Shown piece by piece: positions 25,311 through 34,571 of a stretch of DNA of 64,000 nt. Numbering within the stretch: the stretch's first letter is position 1; each line of letters opens with the position of its first letter. A model generated the notes under the pieces. The model did no database searches, was not told the origin of the DNA, and worked only from the letters and a program-made list of their open reading frames with translations. This DNA comes from Neptunomonas phycophila (GTDB lineage: Bacteria > Pseudomonadota > Gammaproteobacteria > Pseudomonadales > Balneatricaceae): assembly GCF_001922575.1 (NCBI RefSeq), contig NZ_MRCI01000001.1:1240001-1304000 (forward strand), in the 5' to 3' direction. The position numbers and the translations under genes are program-made.

Positions 25311-25387
25311 GGAGTGGTAGTTCAGTTGGTTAGAATACCTGCCTGTCACGCAGGGGGTCGCGGGTTCGAGTCCCGTCCATTCCGCCA
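25311..25387 (+). tRNA. tRNA-Asp (GTC)
   Basis: A 77-nt cloverleaf with CCA encoded. Acceptor GGAGTGG pairs with CCATTCC, the anticodon stem CCTGC/GCAGG encloses CTGTCAC (anticodon GTC at 25345-25347), and the T arm GCGGGTTCGAGTCCCGT is canonical. Confidence 0.97.
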
Positions 25388-25474
25388 CTTACTAAAACAG
25401 CAATGTTCTGGTAAGCGGTAACTGAGTCAGCTAAATGCTTGTTGGTTCAGTCTAAACAAAAGGCACTTGTTAGC

Positions 25475-25550
25475 GGGCGTGTAGCTCAGCTGGGAGAGCG
25501 TCGCCCTTACAAGGCGAATGTCGGGAGTTCGAACCTCTCCACGCCCACCA
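25475..25550 (+). tRNA. tRNA-Val (TAC)
   Basis: A 76-nt cloverleaf with CCA encoded. Acceptor GGGCGTG pairs with CACGCCC, the anticodon loop holds TAC (25508-25510) between TCGCC and GGCGA, and the T arm GGAGTTCGAACCTCTCC is canonical. It lies 87 bp after tRNA-Asp and is probably cotranscribed. Confidence 0.97.
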
Positions 25551-25661
25551 TAATGCGTTACCAAATCTTATCTATTATTTTCTCTGTATTGTTAAATAGC
25601 TTCCCTTATTGTCAATTAATGCCTATGTTCAGGTGTTTTATTTGTTTTTCAGTTGCGTGCT

Positions 25662-26618
25662 ATGACAAATCCTACTTTTAATGTTTTGCCGAGCGAGCCG
25701 CTCGATGCTTACCGCCGTTTATATGAAGAAACCGATCTACCATTGAATGTGGAAAGATTGGAGCATGCTTTGTTTTTAAAAAAGCGGCTTAGCGTTTGTG
25801 TTGTGCGTGTTGATCAGGTGCATCCACAAATCAGTGGTAACAAGTGGTTTAAGTTAAAGTACAACTTAAAAGCTGCTATCGAGCAGGGGGCTAGCTGTAT
25901 TATTAGTTTTGGCGGTGCGTATTCTAATCATTTACATGCACTGGCTTATGCTTGCCATTGTTTAGGTTTGCATTCAGTTGGAGTGGTGAGGGGGGAGCCC
26001 GTTGATAATCCCATGCTAATTGACGCGAAGGCGTGGGGGATGCGCTTGCATTTTGTCAATAGAGAAACTTACCGGCTGCGTGCAGAACCCGCTTGGCTCA
26101 ATGCGCTTCCATCATTAGTAGGTGATGGTTTTATATTGCCTGAAGGTGGGAGTAGTGCGTTAGCGGTAAAGGGGGTAGGCGAGTTAATGCAGCAAATTAA
26201 TACCGTTGAACCCGCTTTGGATTATGTAGTGTGCGCGTGTGGTACCGGAGGTACTTTAGCTGGCTTGGTTAGTACGGCGGCCAAAACGGTTGTGCAGGGC
26301 ATTCCTGTGTTAAAAGGGGCTGGTTTTTTGCATGATGATGTTAGCGCGTTGCTATTAGCCTCAGGTCATGAGCAAACGGCATCGAAGTGGGAGTTGGATC
26401 TGTTCGGCCACTATGGTGGTTACGGAAAAATGAATGCAGAGCATATAGCGGTTATGAAACAGCTGGAGGACGATTTTTCGTTGTTCCTCGATCCGGTTTA
26501 TACCGCCAAGCTGTTTAGGCGCTTTATGGAAAAGGTTGAAAATGACGACTACCCCGAGGGTTCTCGTATTGCGCTTGTACATACGGGCGGTTTGCAGGGG
26601 CGCAGATCAATCACGTAA
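25662..26618 (+). CDS. PLP-dependent ACC deaminase/D-cysteine desulfhydrase family protein
   Basis: The start at ATG 25662 gives 318 residues; a TTG three codons earlier is less likely. The fold-type II PLP lysine lies in SGNKWFKLKYNL, followed by IISFGGAYSNHLHALAYAC, the phosphate loop ACGTGGTLAG, and the C-terminal VHTGGLQGRRS. These are hallmarks of the DcyD/ACC-deaminase family. Activity on D-cysteine (to pyruvate, sulfide and ammonia) is more common than ACC deamination, but the substrate is not provable here. The frame begins about 110 bp after tRNA-Val, possibly read from the tRNA promoter. Confidence 0.85.
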   Translation: MTNPTFNVLPSEPLDAYRRLYEETDLPLNVERLEHALFLKKRLSVCVVRVDQVHPQISGNKWFKLKYNLKAAIEQGASCIISFGGAYSNHLHALAYACHCLGLHSVGVVRGEPVDNPMLIDAKAWGMRLHFVNRETYRLRAEPAWLNALPSLVGDGFILPEGGSSALAVKGVGELMQQINTVEPALDYVVCACGTGGTLAGLVSTAAKTVVQGIPVLKGAGFLHDDVSALLLASGHEQTASKWELDLFGHYGGYGKMNAEHIAVMKQLEDDFSLFLDPVYTAKLFRRFMEKVENDDYPEGSRIALVHTGGLQGRRSIT

Positions 26619-26688
26619 GTGCTTGAAATCTTTTGTGAACACTAGGATCATGTGAGTAGGTAGGTATATCAAGAGAATAGGCGTATAA

Positions 26689-27570
26689 ATGGACCACTTT
26701 CGAAATATCGGCTTGATTGGCCGCTTAGGCAGTAAGCCCGTCATCGACACCATGAGGCATCTTATACGGTTTCTTCAAGATCGTGACTTGCATGTCATTC
26801 TTGATGAGCGCATCGCTGATTTAATGCCCGGCCATGGTCAGCAAGTATGCAAGCAAAAAATGATGGGTGAAATATGTGATCTTGTTATTGTGGTGGGAGG
26901 GGACGGCAGCTTGTTGGGCGCTGCGCGTTCGTTAGCGCAATGCCATGTCCCTGTTTTAGGGGTTAACCGAGGAAACTTAGGGTTCCTAACCGATATATCA
27001 CCTAATGAAATTGAAGAAAAAGTAGCCGAGGTGCTAGAAGGTAAGTACACGGTAGAGACTCGCTTTTTATTAGATATGATTGTTAAGCGCGCCGGCGAGC
27101 CTATAGGCGAGGGAACCGCGTTAAATGACTGCGTGCTTCACCCGGGTAAAGCAACGCGTATGATCCAGTTTGAGCTATACATTGAAGGTCAATTTGTTTA
27201 TACGCAAAAATCAGATGGTCTGATTGTCTCAACGCCGACAGGCTCCACGGCCTATGCGTTATCGGGTGGTGGCCCAATCATGCATCCTAAGCTGGATGCG
27301 CTCGTACTTGTTCCTATGTTTCCACATACCTTATCAAGTAGACCCATTGTTGTTGACGGTAACAGCGAGCTGAAGCTGGTTATAAGTGAAGAGAACGAAA
27401 CTTACCCTACCGTATCGTGTGATGGCCAAATTAGTATAAGCCTTGCGCCGGGCGATGTTATTACTATCCACAAAAAACCGCATAAACTGAAACTGTTGCA
27501 CCCGCTGGATTACGACTTTTACCGAACCTGCCGTGAAAAGTTAGGTTGGGGTACTAAGTGGGGTAATTAG
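26689..27570 (+). CDS. nadK: NAD(+) kinase
   Basis: A 293-residue enzyme of normal length. The catalytic GGDGSLLG motif is at residues 70-77, followed by GVNRGNLGFLTD, the NAD-binding LNDCVLHPGKATR, and the SDGLIVSTPTGSTAYALSGG block (quoted in two parts: SDGLIVSTPTGS, TAYALSGG). It phosphorylates NAD to NADP using ATP. It is followed by a metallophosphatase gene with 1 bp between stop and start, so the two are cotranscribed and probably translationally coupled. Confidence 0.96.
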   Translation: MDHFRNIGLIGRLGSKPVIDTMRHLIRFLQDRDLHVILDERIADLMPGHGQQVCKQKMMGEICDLVIVVGGDGSLLGAARSLAQCHVPVLGVNRGNLGFLTDISPNEIEEKVAEVLEGKYTVETRFLLDMIVKRAGEPIGEGTALNDCVLHPGKATRMIQFELYIEGQFVYTQKSDGLIVSTPTGSTAYALSGGGPIMHPKLDALVLVPMFPHTLSSRPIVVDGNSELKLVISEENETYPTVSCDGQISISLAPGDVITIHKKPHKLKLLHPLDYDFYRTCREKLGWGTKWGN

Positions 27571-27571
27571 C

Positions 27572-28549
27572 ATGACAGCACGCCGATATGAAGGATACGA
27601 TCTAATAGGTGATGTGCATGGCTGTGGTTTGAGCCTTCGCATGCTGTTGGCTCGTTTGGGCTACAGTAAAAAGGATGGCGTGTATTGTCATCCTAAGCGC
27701 CAAGTAATCTTTATCGGCGATATTGTCGACCGTGGACCTCATATCCGAGAAGCGCTTTATATCGTGAAGGATATGGTGGATGCGGGTCATGCCCAAATTG
27801 TTATGGGCAATCATGAATATAATTTGCTGTGCTACTGTACGCCTAAGCCTGATGGTTCAGGCACTTTTCTGCGCGAACATAATCCTCGGCATCGACGTAT
27901 TTTGCAGGAATCGCTGCAACAACTTGACCCTTATCCAGCGGACAAAGCGGATTTTATGGCCTGGATAAAGGCTATGCCGCTTTTTTTAGAGATGGAAACC
28001 TTTAGGGTTATCCATGCCTGCTGGCATCAAGAGCTGATTGATGAGTTCAAAGGAATGATGGGAGGGAATCAAATCGATGACGCTTTCCTATACCGATCTG
28101 CGGAACCAGACACTTTTGAGTGGGTCTTAATGGATCGCTTGTTACGCGGAACTCACCTTAAGTTGCCCAATGGCGAGGTCATGGTGAGTCGGGATGGATT
28201 TAAGCGGCGCTATTTTAGGACGAAGTTCTGGGCAAATAATCCTCAACGCTACAGTGATGTGGTATTTCAGCCTGATCCGTTACCTGAGCATGTAGCGCGA
28301 ATGCCTCTTACCGATCGTAATCGCCAAGATTTATATCATTATGCATCAACCGAGAAACCTTTATTTATTGGTCATTATTGGTGTGAAGGCGACCCTCTTC
28401 CGCTCACTAACAATATCGCCTGTATTGATTACAGTGCTGTTAAATATGGCAAGCTTGTTGCCTACCGATACGATTATGAAAAAACACTCAGTGCCGATAA
28501 GTTTGTATGGGTAGATGTTCGCACCGAAGTGTTAACCAAGACCAAATAG
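27572..28549 (+). CDS. calcineurin-like metallophosphatase coupled to nadK
   Basis: A 325-residue metallophosphoesterase with the full motif set: GDVHG near the N-terminus, GDIVDRGP, GNHEYN, and later histidines in FIGHYWCEG. The family is PPP-like, related to PrpE/ApaH and diadenosine tetraphosphatase or protein Ser/Thr phosphatases. The start codon lies 1 bp after the nadK stop. The coupling with NAD kinase invites a nucleotide substrate such as a dinucleotide, but that is inference. There is no signal peptide, so it is cytoplasmic. Confidence 0.85.
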   Translation: MTARRYEGYDLIGDVHGCGLSLRMLLARLGYSKKDGVYCHPKRQVIFIGDIVDRGPHIREALYIVKDMVDAGHAQIVMGNHEYNLLCYCTPKPDGSGTFLREHNPRHRRILQESLQQLDPYPADKADFMAWIKAMPLFLEMETFRVIHACWHQELIDEFKGMMGGNQIDDAFLYRSAEPDTFEWVLMDRLLRGTHLKLPNGEVMVSRDGFKRRYFRTKFWANNPQRYSDVVFQPDPLPEHVARMPLTDRNRQDLYHYASTEKPLFIGHYWCEGDPLPLTNNIACIDYSAVKYGKLVAYRYDYEKTLSADKFVWVDVRTEVLTKTK

Positions 28550-28571
28550 CATTTTATTCAAGAAGAGCTAA

Positions 28572-29414
28572 ATGATTAAAGTTTTTGATGTGCCTTTGTC
28601 TAAAGATCTCTCTGGCTTTGCTGAGTTTCTGTGGCAGAAAGAGATACCGCACCGGATTACTGAAGATGAGACTAGTCAGTCTCTTTGGGTGCCGGCTCAT
28701 ATTCCCACTGATCAAATTCAATATATTTATGAACAATGGGAGCAGGGCGAGGATTTGACTACTATTCGGGTGAGGAAGCCTGTTCATAAAAGGTTGAGTC
28801 CATCACAGTCTCCAATGACATTTGTTTTGTTGATAATGAGTGGGATTGTCACCTTTTTGTTTGGTTTTGGTGAAAACTATTCGGTAATGCATTGGCTGAC
28901 AATCACTGATTTTCAGCTCACAGGTCGTAGTTTAATTTACACGCATTTGCTTGAGACGGTTACATCCTTTGAATGGTGGCGTTTTATTACTCCTATTTTT
29001 ATGCATTTTAGTTTACAGCATATTGTTTTTAACTCGCTTTGGATTTGGGTTGTAGGTCGAAAAATAGAGCAAATTCAAGGTGCAAAGGTTTATCTGTGGG
29101 TTGTCGTTTGGGCTGCGATTACATCTAACATAGGTCAATTTTTAATTTCAGGGCCTATGTTTGGGGGGCTGTCAGGGGTTGTATATGCGGTTCTTGCTTA
29201 TACATGGTTCTGGGATAAGATGTCTGATCGCCCGCTGTTTGGTTTTCCACCTGCATTGATGGTTTTTATGGTGGTATGGTTGGCGCTAGGTTATACCGGA
29301 CTTTTAGAGTCGCTTGGATTCGGGTCTATTGCTAATACAGCGCATTTGGCAGGACTTGTAGCAGGTCTGCTTGCTGTTCCTTTGGTTAAAGCATTGTTTC
29401 GTGTTGCCAAGTAA
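28572..29414 (+). CDS. glpG: GlpG-type rhomboid intramembrane serine protease
   Basis: A 280-residue protein with the cytoplasmic GlpG N-terminal domain (about 1-70) and a rhomboid core of about six helices. The catalytic Ser is S201 in GGLSGVVYA and the catalytic His H258 in NTAHLAGL. Oxyanion-hole residues H150 and N154 (LQHIVFN) also match; S201, H150 and N154 even share E. coli GlpG numbering. It cleaves single-pass membrane proteins within the bilayer. It starts 22 bp after the metallophosphatase gene and may belong to the nadK transcript. Confidence 0.93.
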   Translation: MIKVFDVPLSKDLSGFAEFLWQKEIPHRITEDETSQSLWVPAHIPTDQIQYIYEQWEQGEDLTTIRVRKPVHKRLSPSQSPMTFVLLIMSGIVTFLFGFGENYSVMHWLTITDFQLTGRSLIYTHLLETVTSFEWWRFITPIFMHFSLQHIVFNSLWIWVVGRKIEQIQGAKVYLWVVVWAAITSNIGQFLISGPMFGGLSGVVYAVLAYTWFWDKMSDRPLFGFPPALMVFMVVWLALGYTGLLESLGFGSIANTAHLAGLVAGLLAVPLVKALFRVAK

Positions 29415-29514
29415 ACTCGTTCACAGGCGGGGCTTTAAGGAATAATAGTCCGTATTTCGAAAGCAGAACCTCGCTTATTATCTGTTAAGATAGGCGTATG
29501 TTGAGGAGTATAAA

Positions 29515-29778
29515 ATGACTTACGAAGAGCTGATTTCAAAAATGACGCCTCAGATGCATGCGTCTTTAAAGCAAGCAATTGAGCTGGGTAAATGGCCAAA
29601 TGGTCAGCGTTTAACAGATGAGCAGCAAGCTATTTGTATGCGTGCGGTTATCGCATATGACCAGACAAATTTGCCAAAAGAAGAGCATATTGGCTTTATC
29701 GACCGTACACGACAAGACGGAAAACAACACGGTTCGGATCCGCTCGAGCCTGAAATTTTAAAAATTCTTACCCACTAA
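29515..29778 (+). CDS. YeaC/DUF1315 family protein
   Basis: An 87-residue cytoplasmic protein matching DUF1315 (E. coli YeaC, 90 aa): MTYEELISKMTPQMHASLKQ, ELGKWPNGQRLT, QQAICMRAVIAYD. The function is not known. A strong GAGGAG Shine-Dalgarno precedes the ATG. It is the first of three closely spaced genes (YeaC, DUF2797, pepN), with 10- and 12-bp gaps. Confidence 0.87.
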   Translation: MTYEELISKMTPQMHASLKQAIELGKWPNGQRLTDEQQAICMRAVIAYDQTNLPKEEHIGFIDRTRQDGKQHGSDPLEPEILKILTH

Positions 29779-29788
29779 GCGAGTTTTA

Positions 29789-30619
29789 ATGCAGTTATTA
29801 GGTTCAGGTTCTGTTAGTAAAATGAAAACAACCCTAGCGGAGCCGGTCGAATACCGTTTGCCCCTGGGTGATAGCGAAGTTGCAATGAACCCGTTGCTGT
29901 CTAAAAAAATTCATATCCGCTATTTGGGTGCCATCAATTGCACGCATTGCGGTCGAAAAACTAATAAAAGCTTTAGTCAGGGGTACTGTTACCCTTGTTT
30001 TAAAAAGTTACCGCAATGCGACACCTGTATTATGAGTCCTGAAAAGTGCCACTTTCAGGAAGGCACATGTCGTGATGCTGCATGGGGTGAGGCGAACTGC
30101 TTTACACCCCACATTGTTTATTTAGCAAACTCTTCAGGAGCGAAAGTTGGTATAACGCGTGGTACTCAAGTACCTACCCGCTGGATTGACCAAGGAGCCG
30201 TACAGGCTTTGCCGATTTTTCGGGTACAAACTCGCTTACAATCTGGTTTAATCGAACGCTTGTTAGGTGAGTACGTAGCAGATAAAACCAATTGGCGTGC
30301 AATGCTTAAAGGGCAAGTAGATGAGCTTGATCTAGCGGTGGTACGGGACGAGCTAATGGCGAAATGTGCTCAAGGTATTGAAGGTTTGCTTGAGCAACAT
30401 GGCGTTCAGGCGTTACAAGCCATCGATAACGGTGAGGCGATTAATATTAACTATCCCGTTATTGAATATCCGACTAAGGTAGTCACACATAATTTAGATA
30501 AAACACCGGAAGTTGAAGGGGTGCTGCTAGGCATCAAAGGGCAGTATCTCATTTTAGATACCGGTGTTATTAATATGCGTAAATACACGGCTTATCAAAT
30601 TGAGCTGAGTTCAGAGTAG
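29789..30619 (+). CDS. DUF2797 zinc-binding protein
   Basis: A 276-residue protein of the DUF2797 family. The N-terminal half carries cysteine pairs CTHC, CYPC and CDTC plus further Cys at CHFQ and GTC, which suggests one or two zinc sites. The following segment HIVYLANSSGAKVGITRG resembles the start of a GIY-YIG-type fold (paired aromatic/glycine strands and a later Arg), although a nuclease active site is not assured. No known function. It lies between YeaC and pepN in a tight operon. Confidence 0.83.
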   Translation: MQLLGSGSVSKMKTTLAEPVEYRLPLGDSEVAMNPLLSKKIHIRYLGAINCTHCGRKTNKSFSQGYCYPCFKKLPQCDTCIMSPEKCHFQEGTCRDAAWGEANCFTPHIVYLANSSGAKVGITRGTQVPTRWIDQGAVQALPIFRVQTRLQSGLIERLLGEYVADKTNWRAMLKGQVDELDLAVVRDELMAKCAQGIEGLLEQHGVQALQAIDNGEAININYPVIEYPTKVVTHNLDKTPEVEGVLLGIKGQYLILDTGVINMRKYTAYQIELSSE

Positions 30620-30631
30620 GGGTTAAAGTCA

Positions 30632-33262
30632 ATGTCTCAACCGCAAGTCATCTATTTAAAGGATTATCAGGTACCAGCGTTTTTAATTGACCAAACTGAT
30701 TTACGATTTGAGCTTGAAGCAACTAAAACATTAGTTAAAGCTCGCTTGACCATGAGAAAAAACCCCGAGAGCCACTCACAACAGCGTGCGTTGTTTTTGG
30801 ATGGCGATAAATCATTGGTTTTGCATCGAGTTGCAATTAATGACCAGGTGTTGAGTGATAAAGATTACAGCCGCACTGATGATGGTTTAACCATACATGA
30901 TGTCCCCGACAGTTTTGTTTTAGAAACAGTTACAGAAATTAATCCGCAGGAAAATACGGCGTTAGAAGGCTTGTATCGTTCGGATGGTTTCTATTGCACT
31001 CAATGTGAGGCTGAAGGCTTTCGCCGCATTACCTTCTACCTTGATCGCCCTGATGTTATGTCGGTATTCACCACCACCATTGAAGCAGATAAAACAACGT
31101 GCCCAGTCTTGCTTTCGAATGGTAACGCTATCGATAGCGGGGACTCTGAGGGTGGTCGTCACTGGGTGACGTGGGAAGATCCATTCCGTAAGCCTGCCTA
31201 TTTATTTGCGCTGGTGGCTGGAGATTTATCGCATGTTGAAGATAGCTATACGACCATGAGTGGCCGTAAAGTAGCTTTACAGATTTTTGCGGATAAAAAA
31301 GATTTAAATAAGCTCGATCATGCCATGACATCGTTGAAAAATTCGATGCGTTGGGATGAAGAGGTCTATGGTCGGGAATATGATCTTGATATTTTTATGA
31401 TCGTGGCTGTCGACTTCTTCAATATGGGGGCTATGGAGAATAAAGGGTTAAACATCTTTAACACCTCCTGTGTATTAGCCAGCCCGCAGACGACTACAGA
31501 TCTTGGCTTTCAGCGAGTTGAAGGGGTTGTAGCGCATGAGTATTTTCATAACTGGTCGGGTAATCGAGTAACATGCCGAGACTGGTTCCAACTGAGTCTG
31601 AAGGAAGGCTTTACCGTCTTTCGTGACTCTGAGTTTAGTGCCGACTTTAACTCCCGCACCGTAAAGCGTATCGAAGACGTTTCTGTATTAAGAACGGCCC
31701 AGTTTGCAGAAGATGCTGGCCCGATGGCGCATCCTATTCGCCCATCCTCCTTTATTGAAATATCAAACTTCTACACGATGACGATCTATGAGAAAGGCGC
31801 CGAAGTTGTGCGTATGATCCATACATTGCTCGGGCCGGATTTATTCCGCAAGGGGAGTGATCTGTATTTTGATCGTCATGATGGACAAGCCGTAACAACC
31901 GATGATTTTGTTGCCGCCATGTCTGATGCATCAGGTCGTGACTTTACACAGTTCAAACGCTGGTATGAGCAGGCAGGGACACCAGAGCTAACCGTTAGTG
32001 ATGAGTACGATCCCGCCGCTGGTGTTTATACGCTGATCATCCAGCAATCATGTCCGGCTACACCGGGGCAGAATGAAAAGCTACCCTTCCACTTACCGGT
32101 TGCTGTCGGCCTGATTGATGATCAAGGTGCAGATCTGCCCTTAACGAATGGTCAGACAACTCAGGTTTTAGAGTTAACAGAAGCAGAGCAGCTTTTTGAG
32201 TTTACAGGTATTCATGGCGATAAGCCGGTGCCTTCCTTGTTGCGCGGTTTTTCGGCGCCGGTGAAGCTGCGTTACCCTTATTCTAGGGATGAACTAGTTT
32301 TCTTAATGCAGCACGATAGTGATGGCTTCAACCGCTGGGAAGCATCTCAAAAGCTGGGTGTTGATGTGCTGCAGTCGCTTACCGCGGCTTATCAACAGGG
32401 CGAGCCACTGGCATTTGATGCACGATTGAGCGAGGCCTACAGAAGCGTGCTGCTGGATGAAACGCTTGACCCTGCTATGGTGGCTAAAATTTTGACGTTG
32501 CCTAGCGAAGCATATTTGTCCGAATTAGTGGATGAAATTGATGTCGATGCGATTCATGCCGCAAGAACTTTCGCGCGCCAACATATTGCCAATGCGCTTG
32601 AAGCTGAGTTCATCGCTGCTTACGAGCGTTGCAGCTCCAGCGAGCCCTATTCACCAGACGCTGATAGCATTGCAAAGCGAGCGTTGCGTAATTTGAGCCT
32701 TGCTTACTTGGTAGAAACTGAGAAGCCGCAGCACTTATCGTTAGCGCGTACGCAGTTTGATAATGCCGATAACATGACTGACAGCCAGGCAGCTCTAGGC
32801 TTGTTAGTGCATTCAAATGATGAAATGGCCGCTAGCGAGGTGCTTGCGATATTTTATGAACGCTGGTCAGAAGAGTCGTTAGTTGTTAATCAGTGGTTGT
32901 CTGTGCAAGCGAGTGACCCAAAATTGGGGACGCTCAATAAAGTGCTTGCGCTAATGGATCACCCAGCATTTACGATGCGCAACCCTAATAAAGTTAGGGC
33001 GCTTATTTCGGCTTTCGCTATGCAAAACCCAGTTAACTTCCACCAGCTGGATGGATCGGGGTATGCTTTCTTGGCTGACCGTATTATTGAGCTTAATGCA
33101 CTTAACCCGCAAATAGCTTCGCGGCTTGTAACACCGTTAACACGCTGGAAGCGATACAGTGAGCAGCGTCAGGCGCTAATGAAGAATGAGTTGCAACGCA
33201 TCATGGACAGCGGTAGCTTGTCGACTGATGTCTATGAAGTTGTTAGTAAAAGTTTGGTTTGA
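30632..33262 (+). CDS. pepN: aminopeptidase N
   Basis: An 876-residue M1 zinc aminopeptidase close in length to E. coli PepN (870). The exopeptidase motif GAMEN is at 266-270, zinc motif HEYFH at 302-306 with the third ligand E325 (LKEGFTVFRD), and the catalytic Tyr region follows at YEKGAEVVRM. The C-terminal helical domain is complete. A major cytoplasmic peptidase that releases N-terminal residues in the last steps of protein turnover. Third gene of the YeaC-DUF2797-pepN operon. Confidence 0.96.
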   Translation: MSQPQVIYLKDYQVPAFLIDQTDLRFELEATKTLVKARLTMRKNPESHSQQRALFLDGDKSLVLHRVAINDQVLSDKDYSRTDDGLTIHDVPDSFVLETVTEINPQENTALEGLYRSDGFYCTQCEAEGFRRITFYLDRPDVMSVFTTTIEADKTTCPVLLSNGNAIDSGDSEGGRHWVTWEDPFRKPAYLFALVAGDLSHVEDSYTTMSGRKVALQIFADKKDLNKLDHAMTSLKNSMRWDEEVYGREYDLDIFMIVAVDFFNMGAMENKGLNIFNTSCVLASPQTTTDLGFQRVEGVVAHEYFHNWSGNRVTCRDWFQLSLKEGFTVFRDSEFSADFNSRTVKRIEDVSVLRTAQFAEDAGPMAHPIRPSSFIEISNFYTMTIYEKGAEVVRMIHTLLGPDLFRKGSDLYFDRHDGQAVTTDDFVAAMSDASGRDFTQFKRWYEQAGTPELTVSDEYDPAAGVYTLIIQQSCPATPGQNEKLPFHLPVAVGLIDDQGADLPLTNGQTTQVLELTEAEQLFEFTGIHGDKPVPSLLRGFSAPVKLRYPYSRDELVFLMQHDSDGFNRWEASQKLGVDVLQSLTAAYQQGEPLAFDARLSEAYRSVLLDETLDPAMVAKILTLPSEAYLSELVDEIDVDAIHAARTFARQHIANALEAEFIAAYERCSSSEPYSPDADSIAKRALRNLSLAYLVETEKPQHLSLARTQFDNADNMTDSQAALGLLVHSNDEMAASEVLAIFYERWSEESLVVNQWLSVQASDPKLGTLNKVLALMDHPAFTMRNPNKVRALISAFAMQNPVNFHQLDGSGYAFLADRIIELNALNPQIASRLVTPLTRWKRYSEQRQALMKNELQRIMDSGSLSTDVYEVVSKSLV

Positions 33263-33324
33263 TGAGCGCTAGCTTGTGCTACTCTCATACTTGGGATTAA
33301 TCGTTAAATACTAAAGGTGTAGTA

Positions 33325-33711
33325 ATGGATCGCAAATTATCGTCTAACGATAAATTTAACCTACAGCAAAACTTTCGTCGTTATTTGAAATTTCAAGATC
33401 AATACGAGGAAGCAAACGAGGCGGCAAAAACCGCGCGTGCCAGCCGTGTTTGGATCGCGGCTCTCATAGCTCTGCTATTTGCATTGGCGTCAGATTTTTT
33501 CATGGGTGCCTCGGCCGCATTGTTTGGTCTTTACTTTTATCGTGTGATGAGTGCATCCATGAAAGTTGGTAGTGCACAAGAAGGGCGTGAAGACACCGAG
33601 CGTTGGTTTGCTTCTAAAGGTCTACGTTTTGAAGGTCGTGTATTGTACTTTCGCGATGACCAAATGTTAGATACACCGTTAGATCCATTTGATGACGCAT
33701 TATATCAATAA
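33325..33711 (+). CDS. uncharacterised small membrane protein (128 aa)
   Basis: I do not recognise a family. The N-terminal 40 residues are charged and helical (LQQNFRRYLKFQDQYEEANEA). Two hydrophobic stretches follow, about 47-62 (WIAALIALLFALASDF) and 63-78 (MGASAALFGLYFYR), either two short helices or one hairpin, then a cytosolic tail ending DTPLDPFDDALYQ. AAAGGTG precedes the ATG. It lies 62 bp after pepN and 35 bp before the AlbA_2 gene, so it may be cotranscribed with both. Confidence 0.65.
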   Translation: MDRKLSSNDKFNLQQNFRRYLKFQDQYEEANEAAKTARASRVWIAALIALLFALASDFFMGASAALFGLYFYRVMSASMKVGSAQEGREDTERWFASKGLRFEGRVLYFRDDQMLDTPLDPFDDALYQ

Positions 33712-33746
33712 GCCGATCTCTTCTGATGTATGTGGGTAACTAAATC

Positions 33747-34571
33747 ATGCCCGTTAAGCGAGAGTATCAAACGCTGACAAAGCGGACACGTATGATGCTG
33801 GACGCTCCCGAAAATACCAATGTAGATTTCAAACGTGAAGCTACCGGTATTAAAAGTAGTGATCTGGTGGCCTTTGCAAATTCCCCTACAGGTGGGACTT
33901 TGCTAATTGGGGTCGACGAATATACATCAGAAGATGGATTGCAACGTGGCAAAATCGTTGGTTGTGACGTAGATGATAATGCCAGGTTAATGATGATCAA
34001 CAAGGCAACTGATTGTTACCCAAATGTTGAGATTCAAATATTTATTGAAAACTTAAATGGCCCTCCGCTTATGCGTGTCGAGGTGCCTAGTGGTCATATG
34101 CGGCCTTATTGTTCATCTCGTGGCGAGTACACCGTGCGAACCGAGGGGCGCAATCGTGCACTCTATCCAGAAGAGTTATTGCTTATCTTTATGGATAGAG
34201 AAGGCGATAAATTTTTGACACGCTTTAAAACCGCGGTGTCTCAATTAGAGGATAAGGTCGGCCATATCAACCAATCGTTAAGTCACGATATGGGTACCGT
34301 TGCTCAGCATATACACGACCTTGATAGCCAGCTACAAAAGACGTTAGGTCATGTTGGACGGCTGACTGACAGCTCCAAAAAACGCTCGCGCAATTTATTG
34401 CAGACGCTTAAAGATAGTCACGATTCAATAGAAAAGCTGGAGCAGCATCTATTAGCGGAACGTCATTTAGTGGCCGACAATTACCAAAGAGACCAACAGA
34501 AGCGTTTGGCGAGCCTAGAAAGTAAGCTAGATGTCTTGTTGGATCGATTAGAGGTACCGTTGCGTGATTGA
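33747..34571 (+). CDS. AlbA_2 (Schlafen-type) domain protein with C-terminal coiled coil
   Basis: A 274-residue protein. Residues about 20-150 form an AlbA_2 domain: VDFKREATGIKSSDLVAFANS, then GGTLLIGVDE and the closing YTVRTEGRNRAL. The rest (about 165-265) is a long predicted coiled coil with heptads, e.g. LEDKVGHINQSLSHDM and SIEKLEQHLLAE. AlbA_2 domains are usually fused to winged helices or ATPases and bind nucleic acid or nucleotides; the coiled-coil fusion is less usual. The gene overlaps the following HAD gene by 8 bp. The function is unknown. Confidence 0.78.
   Translation: MPVKREYQTLTKRTRMMLDAPENTNVDFKREATGIKSSDLVAFANSPTGGTLLIGVDEYTSEDGLQRGKIVGCDVDDNARLMMINKATDCYPNVEIQIFIENLNGPPLMRVEVPSGHMRPYCSSRGEYTVRTEGRNRALYPEELLLIFMDREGDKFLTRFKTAVSQLEDKVGHINQSLSHDMGTVAQHIHDLDSQLQKTLGHVGRLTDSSKKRSRNLLQTLKDSHDSIEKLEQHLLAERHLVADNYQRDQQKRLASLESKLDVLLDRLEVPLRD

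Noticed and set aside
25439-25681. 80-codon plus-strand open frame across the tRNA-Val region
   Set aside because: It reads through the tRNA gene sequence and has no ribosome site or recognisable protein.
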